Assembly (NCBI GenBank): GCA_034638255.1
Contig: JAWPGT010000051.1
Location: forward strand, 62,001-126,000
DNA length: 64,000 nt
Origin: Coprinus comatus
Taxonomy: Eukaryota; Basidiomycota; Agaricomycetes; Agaricales; Agaricaceae
Direction: 5' to 3'
The translations under genes and the position numbers were made by a program. Shown piece by piece: positions 23,180 through 34,678 of the stretch. The stretch's first letter is position 1, and each line of letters opens with the position of its first letter. Under the pieces are notes generated by a model. It saw nothing but the letters and a program-made list of their open reading frames with translations. It was not told the origin of the DNA and did no database searches.

Positions 23180-23995
23180 ATGCATAATCGCATAGGAGTC
23201 GATGCCAGTAGTACAACGGGTGACATATACCGAATCGACAACAACGGAAAAATATTCCAATACATAGGTTGGAAAGAATTAGTTACCAGCAAACCAAACA
23301 CCACTGCAATCAGTGCAGGAGATTTTCTCTACAGACTTGATTCCGTTCGTCACATTTACAAATACCTCCCCGACGATTCTACATGGCTTCGGATTGACTC
23401 CAGTTGTAAAGCTATAGCTATTACGAGCGGTGGTCCATACGTCTACAAACTTCATAAAGACGGTAGCGTTTGGAAATTTGATGGATCCAATACTGAGAGT
23501 CAGTGGATCCAGATTGATGTTAACCCGGATAACGTCTTGATCTCAGCGGATGGGAGCGACGTTTACCTGTTTCACAGAGACGGTGCAATTTACAGATTTA
23601 ATGGACTTATTGAAGGACAGCGTCCGTGGACTCGTATTGGTAATAATCCGGATAGCAAGTTGATTGTTGCTGGGTTAGGAAAGATTTACCAAATGCATCA
23701 TGATGGGAAAGTTTACAGCCATGAAATTAACGGGCTTTGTTGGAATAGATTGGACATGTGTAAAAATACAGTCCAAATTACGGCTGGGGCGGCTGGGTTG
23801 TTTCAACGTCGTTCCAACCCTCAGGAGGTTTATGCATATAATAAAGGGAACGAATGGGTTAGGATACTACAACTCGGCGAGGATGAAGTAATTTCTGATA
23901 TTTCTTCTGGTAACGACGGGTTATATCTGGTCAAAAAGAATGGAGAGATGTGGCGTTATGATACTGTCGTTTCCAAGTGGTTCAATATCAAGTAG
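23180..23995 (+). CDS. Tectonin-type beta-propeller lectin, copy 2 (intact)
   Basis: Close paralog of copy 1, same length and repeat plan: MHNRIGVDASSTT at the N-terminus, repeats such as FLYRLDSVRHIYKYLPDD, YVYKLHKDGSVWKFDGS, DVYLFHRDGAIYRFNG, KIYQMHHDGKVYSHE, and a C-terminal GLYLVKKNGEMWRYD. No signal peptide. A probable 63-bp leader intron (23109-23171, donor GTAAGTGC, branch-like CTACTAATGA) precedes the start; the in-frame Met at 23156 would be removed by it. Intact in one frame. Function inferred as for copy 1: intracellular sugar-binding or defence protein, not proven. Confidence 0.76.
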   Translation: MHNRIGVDASSTTGDIYRIDNNGKIFQYIGWKELVTSKPNTTAISAGDFLYRLDSVRHIYKYLPDDSTWLRIDSSCKAIAITSGGPYVYKLHKDGSVWKFDGSNTESQWIQIDVNPDNVLISADGSDVYLFHRDGAIYRFNGLIEGQRPWTRIGNNPDSKLIVAGLGKIYQMHHDGKVYSHEINGLCWNRLDMCKNTVQITAGAAGLFQRRSNPQEVYAYNKGNEWVRILQLGEDEVISDISSGNDGLYLVKKNGEMWRYDTVVSKWFNIK

Positions 23996-26106
23996 TCGTT
24001 GACCAGAGGTTGGAGATAAAGAAGGAACGGCTGGGAGAGAAATGAGGGGAGAGGGAGGTAGCAGTCAAGGCAGGAAGAGTGAGAAGGTGTTGACAGTTGA
24101 GGTGATCGGAGTCTCTTGTAACCCAGCTTCATTTAATGTATAGTTCTGTCTTACCAGACTGCCATTCATAGTTGCATTTTCAACTTTACATTTTCGGCTT
24201 GGTCAGAAGGGCCACTGGGTTTCCATCTACCGCGTTTTTTGAAAAATACGGATACGTTATTCTTCCCTGCCTTACCGCTTTACCTAATGGTAAAACAGAA
24301 ATTCCAGAATTTTCCACTCTCCGTTTTCCCTATGTACCAATCGTAGGGATAATCAACTCGGGTTAATGACCGCTCCCCGACCGTCTACCCTTCATTTATT
24401 CGAAAAGGATACTAGAAGAATGAAACATCCATCAATAATCAATTTAAAACCGTTCCGAACGATTTACCCTTTGTATGTACACAGTCAATGTGGGGCTCGC
24501 GTGGTCGTGGTCAGCAATCTCGTAATAGCCCAAATATTAACACTTGTACTCTAGGCGCTGATCATCGAGATTTGGCTATTTATTGATGCCTTGCCATAAG
24601 AATCTATGTACTTACCCACTGTCATTAATCCCAGCAACAGATCGCGCATCAAACACCCTAGTAGGGTGTACTTTATGGTCCAACTCCCATTTGCATTCCC
24701 TTTCGTAGATTCAAGCTCCATGGGCCGCCGACATAGTTTGCGACAATGGAAAGGTGCATAATGGGGTGGGAAAGAATCTAGCGAGATCCAAAAATAAAGG
24801 GAAAGCTGCAGGTGGGTACGTGTTATATTATCGATTATCCCAGATGTCTGCAAGATTAGTCGGGGCTCGGCGAAGAACTGAAATCTTATGAATTGGACTT
24901 GTGAGAGAGAAAAGATAGTTCAGTTTGTACTCCACAAAGTTAGTCCTGCGAGGGTCCCCAAGCGTGTTCCCGGAATCTGGGTACTGGTTAGAGCACTAGT
25001 TCCTTTACGACCATGCATTATCTTGGGTTATTAGTAATAAAGAACATGACAAGAATGAATTCAATGAAATAGATCCACTTGAAACCTGAGAGCTACGATT
25101 GTTAGAACTTTAATTTATGTAGATATAGTGGGTATATAGTGGATTTAATGACCATTAGCGACGTACCATATGATCGGAACTTGAAACTTGAAGGGACGTC
25201 CACGCATTCAGGAGCGCAAGTGTAGATCAGATTTACCAGAAGTTTATTGGATATCCCAGGGGCTCGAAGTATTGTTTAGGTATGTATTGTTTCAATCTTG
25301 CTGGATCGGTTTTTAATCAAGTTGCCTGACAAGGGGTGTGAAGCAGTGGTAAAGAACAAACTGGGTCCACGAGAGAGTTGAAACCACGCATAGAGGAACC
25401 TGTAAGGACATATGATGTGTCCGCAGACCGAATATTGTCAATCCTTTGTCATGCATAGATCATGGGTACGTTTATTGTCAACAAATGTTGCCTCTAGGTT
25501 CGAAAGTTAAGGTACTTTGTTGTTGCATATATCTACCCAATAATGGTCTGGTGAAACAATGGGAGGGAGATTTTTAGAAGAGACAAAATTGTGCCGGCAG
25601 CGTAACTGAATGTAACGAAGACTGTCGTGAGAGTCATCATATATCGTGGTATGGAGAAGAACCAAGAAGTATCCGTAGTTCAATTAATTGAATAAGAATG
25701 GGCGATGGGTAATGTGTTATAGAGGACCGAAGCCACCTGTTTTCAATGGAAAACGTCCGTCCGATTTTCTGGTAAGCCACCTGTGGTGGCCACCGTTGGG
25801 ATGGGGCAGTAGAGGCTTGGCTGCTTGATATCCATCACATGGTGACGCCACAAACTGTGAGGGGTGAAACAAGAGGAGAACCGTAGCTTTAGCTTTAATA
25901 CAGCCTGTGGTTACCCTGTAACGATTTCCGCCGACAATGTGAGCGCATATACTCACCTTGAAGTAAAAGGGGTTTGAGGACGAAGTGATGGTTATGTAAC
26001 AAGAACAGCGATTTCTGATTGAGCGGAGGTTCGTGGGAAGATGATGGCGGCCTACGAAAATGTTGTGGCTATTGGCGGTTACACCCATCATTGAAAGCAT
26101 CGAGTA
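23996..26106. other. 2.1-kb intergenic stretch
   Basis: No convincing gene. An open frame of 132 codons on the minus strand (26115-25717) has no recognised family and no paired exon, and it overlaps the start of the uL13m gene. I treat it as chance. Confidence 0.4.
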
Positions 26107-26898
26107 ATGTCCCAAGCCGTTGGCAATGTGAGCATGCTGTACCCGCCTAGTAACACCTGAAGGCTTACCTGCTACTATAGACAGCCTTGCATATGCCAGA
26201 GTATGGCATCATGTTGATGCTTCCGACCGCGTCCTCGGTAAACTTGCGGAGCGTATTGCTTTGGTGTTAATGGGCAAGCATAAGCCAATTTATGACCCCG
26301 CAAGTATGTTAACTATGCTTTTACGCGTCAACATATACTGACTCTTTCTCTAATAGCTGATTGTGGGGACTATGTCATCATCACACATTCCAGGAAGGTG
26401 AAAGTAAGCGGAAGGAAGGACGAACAACTGCTATTCCGCAAGCATTCCATGTTTGCTGGTGGTCTCAAAGAAACCCCCTACAGTGATATGATGAAGAAGA
26501 ACCCAGACCATGTGAGCTTTTCTAGCCACCAACTTGCTTTTACTCAACGAAACCCCCTTTTCTACGTAGATCATTCGCCAAGCTGTATCCGGCATGCTAC
26601 CCAAGAACAAATTGCGGACCGTCGACTAGCAAGACTGAAAATCTTCCCGGGAGCTCATATGGGCAAAGTTGGAGCCAACGTATTGAAAAGCTGGGATGAT
26701 GGAACTCTACCTCCGGACTACGACCCGCACAAAATTGCCACTTCCGAAACACTGAAGGAGGATTGGAGAGAGAAGTACCGCTCGGCAGCCGAAGCCGCTG
26801 GCCCTCGACTGCTTGATATCACTATTTGTCTTCATATAATATTTCGTTATAGAAACCTAGGGTATATTCATTCAATGCACGAGCTACTCTATATCTGA
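26107..26898 (+). pseudogene. MRPL23: Mitochondrial ribosomal protein uL13m (Mrpl23), two frame breaks
   Basis: Component of the mitochondrial large ribosomal subunit. Readable parts: MSQAVGN (26107), then after a 53-bp intron [82 protein letters not shown] and LARLKIFPGAHMG. These match yeast Mrpl23 closely. The frame is lost twice by a missing base: just after the first intron acceptor (about 26183) and between NKLR and the RLARLKIFPG segment (about 26617). Because this protein is needed for respiration, either another intact copy exists or the bases are missing from the sequence. The last frame runs to 26898 and would overlap the converging gene's end by 15 bp. Confidence 0.72.
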
Positions 26899-28033
26899 AG
26901 ACTCTGTTTCTACATCCTTGGCCAGCAAATTTCTAGGTCGCTCACTGTTCATTTCACTCCCAATATCCTCATCCTCTTCACTCTCCCTATCCTCGTCCTC
27001 TTCATTCTCCCCATCCTCACCCTCTTCATTCTCCCCATCCTCACCCTCTTCATTAACTTCAACGTCCTCCTCCTGATCTACATCTTCTTCGGATGTCTCA
27101 TTCTCTATCTCGGAATCCGAATCCTGAGTAGGTACTTTTGCACCAATAAGTTTTTTAACAAGCTCTTGAGTTAGGACTCCTGCGTATGATGAGTTGTACA
27201 GGTGGAATTATTCCATAAATAACGTACCTAAAGCCATTAGTACGCTTCCATCTAAAACTTTATACATATCTCGAGTGACTACTCTGTGCAACGGTGCAGT
27301 TGTATCCAAACCATTGTCATCTGTGAGCTCCTCTTCGGCCATACCAGAGGTGGTTTGACTCTCTTCTGGAGTAGTCTGAGGCGTCATTGAAAGCCGCCTG
27401 AGTTTGTGCTCCTTTGCTCGTTGGCGATATCGTTTTGAAGCATTGAGTAATAGACCTTGTTCGTTATAATAATCAGCTGCAAGTTTATGTATATTTTTCA
27501 ACAAATCCTGAAAATGAACTTTAGATATTAACACGACGAATAAGAATGTTAGACCTTACGGCGGACGGTATAGCAGGAAGACCATGACTTGGTGATTCTA
27601 TTCGACTCGTTCCCGAGAGATAACTATCATCTTGCAAAAATCTTCTTCGTTTAATAGTTCTATAATTTTTGCGTTTCACCTTTCTTTTCCTTTTCCCTTT
27701 CTCCGAAATGCTTTCCTCTCCCTCTCCTACATCCAAATCCGACTCAGTTTCGGATACATCAATATATTCATCTTCATCTTCATCTTTATCATTATCCTCT
27801 AAACCATCCTCCGAGGCAACCGATTGGGACTTTCTTGGTTTTCGATAAACAGGAATAGCACTTGAACCACCAGCATTATCTGCTATCCAATGTCCACGAA
27901 TGTCTTTAATGCGGTGTTGCTTGTTTGAATGAACGAACTTCAAATTATCGTCGGTTTGATGAACTCGAAGACCGTCAGGGTGTAGTCGAAGACTTGTTAA
28001 GTCATATACGGATGCCCTGCGTTTGTCTTCCAT
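26884..28033 (-). CDS. Acidic nuclear protein, possibly Rrn9-like
   Basis: Three exons: 28033-27561 (or 27560), 27507-27228 and about 27180-26884. The N-terminal half has basic clusters (KGKRKRKVKRKNYRTIKRRR) that look like nuclear localisation signals next to acidic stretches. The middle has DLLKNIHKLAADYYNEQGLL and, across the second intron, VLDGSVLMALGVLTQELV, a helical arrangement like the Rrn9 domain of the RNA polymerase I upstream activating factor; I am not sure of that assignment. The C-terminal tail is strongly acidic, built on a 24-bp tandem repeat coding GEDGENEE (about 27000-27050). It converges on the uL13m gene. Confidence 0.6.
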
Positions 28034-28586
28034 TGAGTGTTAGAAATTATTGGATAGTTGGTCATGAATTGGGTAGAGGGTTTGTTTTTTGTGATGGGTG
28101 TTTGAACACCGAGACCCGTTTACTCCCAATGATGACATAAGCTGGGGTCAAAATTCTGAGTCTCTCCTAAGACTTAGACTGCTATCATTACCACACACTC
28201 GTTGCTCATGATTCAAGCTCCAAGGACGTCATGGGATTGCTGAACTACACAACGTACTCCAGAGAAATAATTATAATACAACATCGCTCTCTTAGACCCC
28301 AAAGAGCCCTTTATAAAGATCTTTTAAATTGATGATGAAAGCATTCTAATTTACGAACGTCGACAGCCCGGTCCTCGATTCAGGCTACTCATCAAGAATT
28401 AGAGACAGGTTTAGAGGTCATAGAGAGGTGGGATAACTGAGAAAATAGTTGCAGCATAATTGACAAAGGAATAATACACAAGTACATTGATATTGAGAAG
28501 GGGTCGACTAAATCACATGTGCACGAATACTGACTCTCTACCCCCTCTTCCAAGTTCTCCCCGTTTCGCTCCCTGCTCCTTACCTC
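28034..28586. other. Intergenic, nothing recognised
   Basis: Lies between the acidic-protein start and the lectin copy 3 stop. It holds the acidic-protein promoter and the copy 3 3' flank. Confidence 0.4.
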
Positions 28587-29390
28587 CTACACGTCAAACC
28601 ACTTTGCCTTTTTATTATCATAGCGCATAGATTCTCCATTCTCCTTGAGCGCATACAATCCATCGTTCCCCGCAGAAATATCAACCACCCCATGAGTTGC
28701 ATCCAGGATCGAATCCCATCTCACCAGGGCAGCGTTATGTATGTAGAGTGAAGAATCGTTGTGACGTTGGTATATTCCGGTTGCCCCCGCAGTAACTTGA
28801 ACCGTAGCTGGATTATTATCAATTTCGCCCCAAGTACCTGACCCCTTGTATTTCCAAACACTTCCTCCAGCACGCAATTGATAAAGGTCATCTCCTTGAG
28901 CGACAATTGACCTTGTATAAATAACATCATTATCAATTCTCTCCCAACCCTTTCCCCGCCCATCATTTTTGTAGATAGAATGATCCTTATGCAGCTGGTA
29001 AATGGTACCACGATCAGCGGCGATGGAGGCGGTATCTGGGTTGTGATCGATACATCCCCATTTTATATTAACAGTGTCAGACCTCCAGATACTTCCATCG
29101 TGGTGAAGTTGATAAACCCACGGACCACCAGTGGTAATTGCTTTAGCTTGACCACTTGCGTCGACGTTGGCCCATTGGTTGGCTTCAGGTATGTACTTGT
29201 AGATTTTACCTTCGTAATCGATTCGGAACAGATAGTCGGATGCACTGATAGCGGCATTGTTCGAGTTGCTGTCGAGGAGTTGCCAACCAACGTATTTGAA
29301 AATTTTACCATTTTTGTTGATACGATAAATGGGACCATCCTCTGTTGCTTCAATTACTGGACGAACTGTAACTGTCACGTTTTCGCCCAT
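28587..29390 (-). CDS. Tectonin-type beta-propeller lectin, copy 3 (intact, divergent)
   Basis: 267 residues, same seven-repeat plan but the most divergent member: MGENVTVTVRPVIEATEDG replaces the MHNR...DASS start of the others. Repeats include YRINKNGKIFKYVGWQLL, YQLHHDGSIWRSD, YQLHKDHSIYKNDG, YQLRAGGSVWKYKG and GLYALKENGESMRYD. No signal peptide; a cytosolic location is inferred. One intact frame. Leader intron at 29451-29400 and TATA box at 29521-29530. The divergence suggests an older duplication, and the intact frame suggests selection. Confidence 0.75.
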   Translation of the reverse strand: MGENVTVTVRPVIEATEDGPIYRINKNGKIFKYVGWQLLDSNSNNAAISASDYLFRIDYEGKIYKYIPEANQWANVDASGQAKAITTGGPWVYQLHHDGSIWRSDTVNIKWGCIDHNPDTASIAADRGTIYQLHKDHSIYKNDGRGKGWERIDNDVIYTRSIVAQGDDLYQLRAGGSVWKYKGSGTWGEIDNNPATVQVTAGATGIYQRHNDSSLYIHNAALVRWDSILDATHGVVDISAGNDGLYALKENGESMRYDNKKAKWFDV

Positions 29391-29399
29391 TGTGAAGAG

Positions 29400-29530
29400 C
29401 TATGTGCGAGTGAGTGACGAGTTGTATCATTTAGAAGTGAGAAGGGCATACTGTCTGGAGCTTGGAAACTTTGAGAGGGCGCTTTGAGGGCTACTGAAGG
29501 TTTCGAGACTTTGAGGCAAGATTATATAGG
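29400..29530 (-). promoter_or_regulatory. TATA box and leader intron of lectin copy 3
   Basis: Minus-strand CCTATATAAT at 29530-29521 lies about 70 bp upstream of a GTATGC donor at 29451. The acceptor is CACATAG ending at 29400, nine bases before the start codon. The 52-bp intron contains a CTAAAT branch-like motif. Confidence 0.5.
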
Positions 29531-30497
29531 TACATATTCTGGCTAATCTATATTAAGTATCACTTCAAGAGCAGGGGGCCATCATTCTGGGAGTTATTCT
29601 TAGGCGAGGCAAAGACAATAAATTCTCGCGCAGTGTCATACTTTTGATGCCTCAACGAGTTGAAACATCGATGAATCGACAAAAGTGGACAAATCAGGTA
29701 CTTGATTATTTACAATATTTAAATACTCTGTCTTCCATTCCAGCTGCCTATCCTACAACTGTATGTTCTAATGGCAGGTATCCACTTTTCTTTGATTTCG
29801 TCAAGGTTTAGTACCAAGGTTGGGCAGCTTGAATGTTGGTATTATTGGGGCCGCCAGCGCCGGTTAATGGCAATGCTCGTCGACTAAGTTTGTCATTTTG
29901 TTCAATTTTGGGATTTTTTCATTGGTATCTCATAATAATAAAAATTGATCATTTAATTTGTATAGGCTTCCCACGAATTGAACCTATTACGAGAAGAATT
30001 AAGAATATAGGACGGATTTTTTGAAAGCTGGCCAAAAATATAGTATATCATTCATTCTTGATGTTCAACAAAAAGAAGAGAATACACAATAGCTGTAGAC
30101 GCAAGTAAATTTCACCGGAATGTGGAACAGGCATCTGGAATGAAAGAAGGAGTGGGTCACATTATCACGAGCACCAGATAATGCCCAAAGACGTCAAGCT
30201 CAGCTCGCTGATATGGTTGAAACATGGCTTCTAAAACGATATCTTGGGCCAGAACGCAAGCAGTAATTATAGCTGGATATGTGTGTGCTACAGTCTACAA
30301 GTAAGAGAGCAGGTACACCCGATAAATAAAGACCGAATGGTTTAGTTTCGTGGAAGTTTGGAACGGGGGGTTTAATCGCCCTATCTGAGAGCTACCTTAT
30401 ATGGTAAGAGATTAGATTAGATGATCGATTGATTTGTCATTTTGATGTTTTGATATTATAATCTCTGACGCAATGATAATTACCTCTTCTACCCTCC
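29531..30497. other. Intergenic, nothing recognised
   Basis: AT-rich spacer between the divergent lectin copy 3 and TTC27 genes; both promoters lie here. No repeat or RNA gene seen. Confidence 0.4.
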
Positions 30498-33296
30498 ATG
30501 AACACTTCTGTACTGTGGCAGATAGAAAAGTCTTTCCTTCGAGGATGCTGGGATAGCTCTATATCCACCACTCAGCTTCCTTTCGGCGACACTGCGACGA
30601 AGGTCATTGATGGGGAATTCCATGCTGTTCTAACTTCACCCGAAGCCCAACAACTGTTCAGTGCTCGTAACGACATTAATCTACCATTTAACGAACTGTT
30701 CCCCCTTTTCTCTAACTCGGAACCCCCGACAATTGAACAGGAACTACAGCGCCTCTCCTTTGCGATTGCTTTGCTTCATGCCTTTGTACAAGCAAACTGG
30801 ACGGGACCAGACTTGGACTTCCAGCCTCTCGACACCATCAAATTCAACAACACAGAGGAATCTTCCGCAGCCATCACAAATGACGTCCTAAATCAAAAAG
30901 CCATTTCGGAACTGGCCTATGGCGGCGAACCTATTTATCATCTTGTCGCCGCGCCCATTTTCTTGAAACTGGCCCAACTCGTTTTGGCCCTCCCATATCA
31001 ATATATTCAAACTATTCCATGGTGGAAATTGCGGGCTACGTTGATACACCAACAGGTCTTAGACGAGCCTGTCGTAACCTCAGATCTATTTTCGGCCTCT
31101 TTACCACCCTTAGAGTCCCTTGTGTCGTCGGATCCTGAGTTGCTTGGTCGATTCTATTTGGAACGCGGGAGGTTAGATCATATCTTTTCTCAAGATAGAT
31201 CAGCCGCGGAGTTCTTTGTGAAAGCAGCACGCGCAACTGGACTGGAATATGAATTAACTGGAGCGTTGGGGAGACGGACCAGGTTCCAACAAAATGACCT
31301 TAGTCAGCTTGTTTTACTTGCCGAAAGTCGCTTACGAGACGATGCGTGCGTTACCACAAATTCGGATGTGAAGACTTCAACAACCGAAACAACTTCATCT
31401 AAAGCATCCACTCTTCCCGAAAGCCTTGCTCTCAATGACGACACCCTACTCGAACAAACAGAATTCACATCTTCACAGCCAACCTCTTCCAACTCTCATC
31501 TCGGACATATCAATCCTCAAAATCAACCCCAATTGCATCCTATCGACCAATGTATTCTCCTGTCCCTATGCCTCAACGTTAAAAATACATCACCTTCACA
31601 TGGGCTAACGAATGAACAAATGGCACCATATATGGCTCGTGTTATTTCACATCCCCAAAACTGGTCGGTACATACAATGGCCCTTTTACTAAGATCACGT
31701 TTGGAATCAGCACGTACTCGTACAGTAGAACGTTCTGCCCTTCAACTACAAGCCTTGATAGATCAAATGCCGACTTCGGACTCCTCATTACAGGAACGTC
31801 TGCTTTATTTCCATTCAATCCCACTTCCTAGTAAATGGGAACTTCAAAAGGAACTCGCACTTCAATTCGCCGGTTTAGGGGTTGTAAAATCAGCACTTGA
31901 AATATTTGAACGCTTGGAAATGTGGGAAGAAGTCGTAAAATGTTGGGGATCGATGGAACGTTCGGATAAGGGGATTACTATTGTTCGTGATCTGTTAGAA
32001 GGACGTAAATCAGAAGCTGAAACCGTGATGTACCGTGGAAAATCGACATCAGAAGCCAATAGGCGCATCCAAGATGTCTCCCGCGAAGCTAAGCTTTGGT
32101 GTTTACTTGGTGATTTGGAACCGGAAAAGGCGGTTGATCATTACGAGCATGCATGGACTGTTTCTAAAGAGACATCTGGTCGTGCTATGCGTTCTTTGGG
32201 AGGATATTACTTCTCTCGAGGAAAGTTTGTGGAGGCAATAACATGTTTAAGACGGGGTGTAAAAATCAACCCATTGTTAGGACGCTCCTGGTTCATACTT
32301 GGGTGTGCTTGTATGAGGGAAGAGGATTGGGAAGGTGCCAGAGAGGCATTTAGTCGTTGCGTGGCGATTGACGAAGAGGATGGTGAAAGTTGGAACAACT
32401 TGGCCAGCATGTATCTTCGCTTAGGAACCAATAAGAGAGACGGAGATGAGAAGGAGGTGAGGCTTTTCCTTATGCGTTAGTATATGAGCGGTGATTAACT
32501 GAATTTATGTTCTGTTTCCATTTTCTATTCGCACCCCGCTTTGTTCTATTTTTAATTTCAGGCTGATGGTTCTATGAACTATGGAGGTGAAACGGCCAAA
32601 TCGATCCCATTTACCAACAAAATGTTAGCTTTCCGTGCATTGAAACAGGGTCTACGGCACAGCTACGACAATTGGCGAATGTGGTATAATTATATGATTG
32701 TATCAATGGATGTCGGCGAGCTTAACGAAGCTTGTCGTGCACTTGGCCGGGTTGTTGAAGAAACTTATACAAAAATGGGGGACAAATGTCTTGATGAAGA
32801 CGTATTGGATAGATTGGTAGATGCCGTCACTAGAGCCCCATTTAATGAAGATGCAGATACAAATTCGGATATACCCTCAAACCCTAATGAAGGTCGTTGG
32901 TTGTTCAAGAGCGTCGATAACCTATTCCAACGTAGTTTGCTTACTCATTTATCGTCACCGAGAATGTTCCGGTCCTATGGGCGTTTGTTAACTTGGCAAA
33001 ATAGGTGGGAGGATGCGATTAAGGCGTATATGGACGCGTATCGTAATGGAATTGCTGGGTCGATGGAGAAAGGAGAAACAGATGTGGGTCGGTGGCGAGA
33101 AGCGTTTCATGAGGTAGAAGAGATTGTGGACTTGCTGAGAAATTTCGGTGGGAGGATGGAGGGCTCTAAGTGGAAGTTACAGGCTCGTAGTATTGTGCGG
33201 ACATTCGTCGGTCGTACTAACGACTTTGAGGATGAGCCTGAATGGGAACATTTGATCGAGTTACAAAATAGTTTGCGTAAGGAGGAAGATGAGTAA
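30498..33296 (+). CDS. TPR protein, TTC27/Emw1 family
   Basis: About 895 residues in two exons (30498-32456 and 32562-33296, separated by a 105-bp intron). The first two thirds are alpha-helical. The tetratricopeptide repeats sit in the last third (LWCLLGDLEPEKAVDHYEHA, GRAMRSLGGYYFSRGKFVEA, GRSWFILGCACMREEDWEGA, GESWNNLASMYLRLG), where the TTC27/Emw1 family has its conserved core. Emw1 is required for cell-wall integrity in yeasts; the molecular role is a protein-protein scaffold. The intron donor GTGAGG and acceptor TTTCAG restore the frame into ADGSMNYGGETA. No break seen. Confidence 0.85.
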
Positions 33297-33766
33297 GGCG
33301 TGGTTTATATATATGAGGCGACGAATAGAAAATGGTTGTTCATATTGGGTACATAGAAGTTAAGCGATGAATGCAAAATTATCACGGTGTTTATACGGTG
33401 TTTCAACGTCGAAATAGATGTGGGAAATTGCGGTTTTGTTGGCGTCAGGCTTCCGCGGAGATCAAGACACCGTGGTAAAAACATCCGAGAAACTCCTATG
33501 ATGTCGCAATCGGGGCCTGGGCAGCGGGGTTGGATTTTCAAAACATTTTATTATCGACTATACACCGAGACACAACACAACATGATTCAACTAAAGCTAT
33601 ATACGAAGGAAAAAGTACTGGGATTGTTCAACGAATGTCAAACACACGTTGGTACAAAGGAAATGAAGAGTGAAAGCATAACAACAAAAAGTAAAAGTGA
33701 CAAATGGACAAGGCGAAAGTACACATGTCAAGCGTTGCAGGATATCCTCGTTAGCGCCTCTCTCTC
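33297..33766. other. 3' region between converging TTC27 and the 34-kb gene
   Basis: Contains 3' flanks of two converging genes. An open stretch at 33387-33869 on the plus strand has no family features and overlaps the real gene on the other strand. Confidence 0.4.
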
Positions 33767-34553
33767 TCACTCCCACTGGAGATCAGCAGCCATGCGGTTC
33801 AAAACCAAGGTGGTAACGACCTCGGTGCACCAGGGAATAGCGCCTGATTTGATGGTAAGCTTCCCGTAGTAATCAGCCTCTGGGTGGCTGATTTCATAGA
33901 TGGCGAGTGTGGAAAAGGGACCATCAATTAACTGTAAAAAAAAAATGGAAGGGGAAAGTCAGTTGGGCAATGAACTCGAATTTGGAGGTAATGACGCACT
34001 TCCCACTTCCCGGTGGTTGGAGTCAACTTCCACTTGTATTCTTTGCCAGCTTGTGTGGTAAAATAACGTGAGCTGAAGATAACAGGTAAGCACGAGTAAT
34101 TCCAGGGACGAGGTGATGTGAGATGACGTACTTGCTGGTCTCTCGTTTCTTGTGGCGAAGAGTTCCCATTCCGATGTTCTTCTGATTATTTCCGTAGCAG
34201 ACATAACCGGGTGAATTGCTAGGCCCAAGGAAAAACCAGGATTTCTCTGGACCTAAGATGGCAGGGTGAAGAGAAGACCAAGCGTTCTCGCGGTGAACCT
34301 TGACGACAAGGTTGGGGTCACGATTTGCCTAATGAAGTGTGGTTTAGTTTATCATATCTATTAGCAGATCGTGGCGGTCAAGTTTTACACATACCTCGCT
34401 TCTGTAAGCATCACAAGAAAAGCTGTCAAACAACAGTCCATCGAAGGTAACAGGTACTCACATTGAGAAAGCAAGACGATTGTCAGCGTCCTTCCATTTG
34501 TGACTGAACATGTTATCACCGTCTTGGTAAAGTACAATTGGTGGAGGTCCCAT
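33767..34553 (-). CDS. Small conserved fungal protein, possibly DUF6593/tubby-like
   Basis: About 185 residues in five exons with all junctions restoring the frame: MGPPPIVLYQDGDNMFSHKW, FSCDAYRSE, ANRDPNLVVKVHRENAW through NIGMGTLRHKKRETS, SRYFTTQAGKEYKWKLTPTTGKWE, and LIDGPFSTLAIYEISHPEAD to the stop at 33767. The short beta-strand-like pattern and the WKLT...W...LID...LAxY motif resemble the basidiomycete DUF6593 group, which is related to the tubby fold; that is my best guess and unproven. No signal peptide or membrane helix. A clear TATA box suggests regulated or strong expression. Confidence 0.6.
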
Positions 34554-34670
34554 GGTATAGAGTTTGCGATGGTTAGGCTGTCTAAAAAGCTGGGAGCTTG
34601 AGAGGAGAGCTATGAGAGAAGGCAACAAGTAGAAGGAAGGAGTTTGTTGAGAGATTTGTAGCAAGGAGAG

Positions 34671-34678
34671 CTTTTATA
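34671..34678 (-). promoter_or_regulatory. TATA box of the 33.8-34.6 kb gene
   Basis: Minus-strand TATAAAAG, 118 bp upstream of the start at 34553. Confidence 0.55.

Noticed and set aside
25717..26115. 132-codon open frame on the minus strand
   Set aside because: No family motif, no exon partner, and it overlaps the uL13m start on the other strand; composition gives no sign of coding.
33387..33869. 160-codon plus-strand frame at the end of TTC27
   Set aside because: It overlaps the last exon of the minus-strand gene at 33767 and has no family features.
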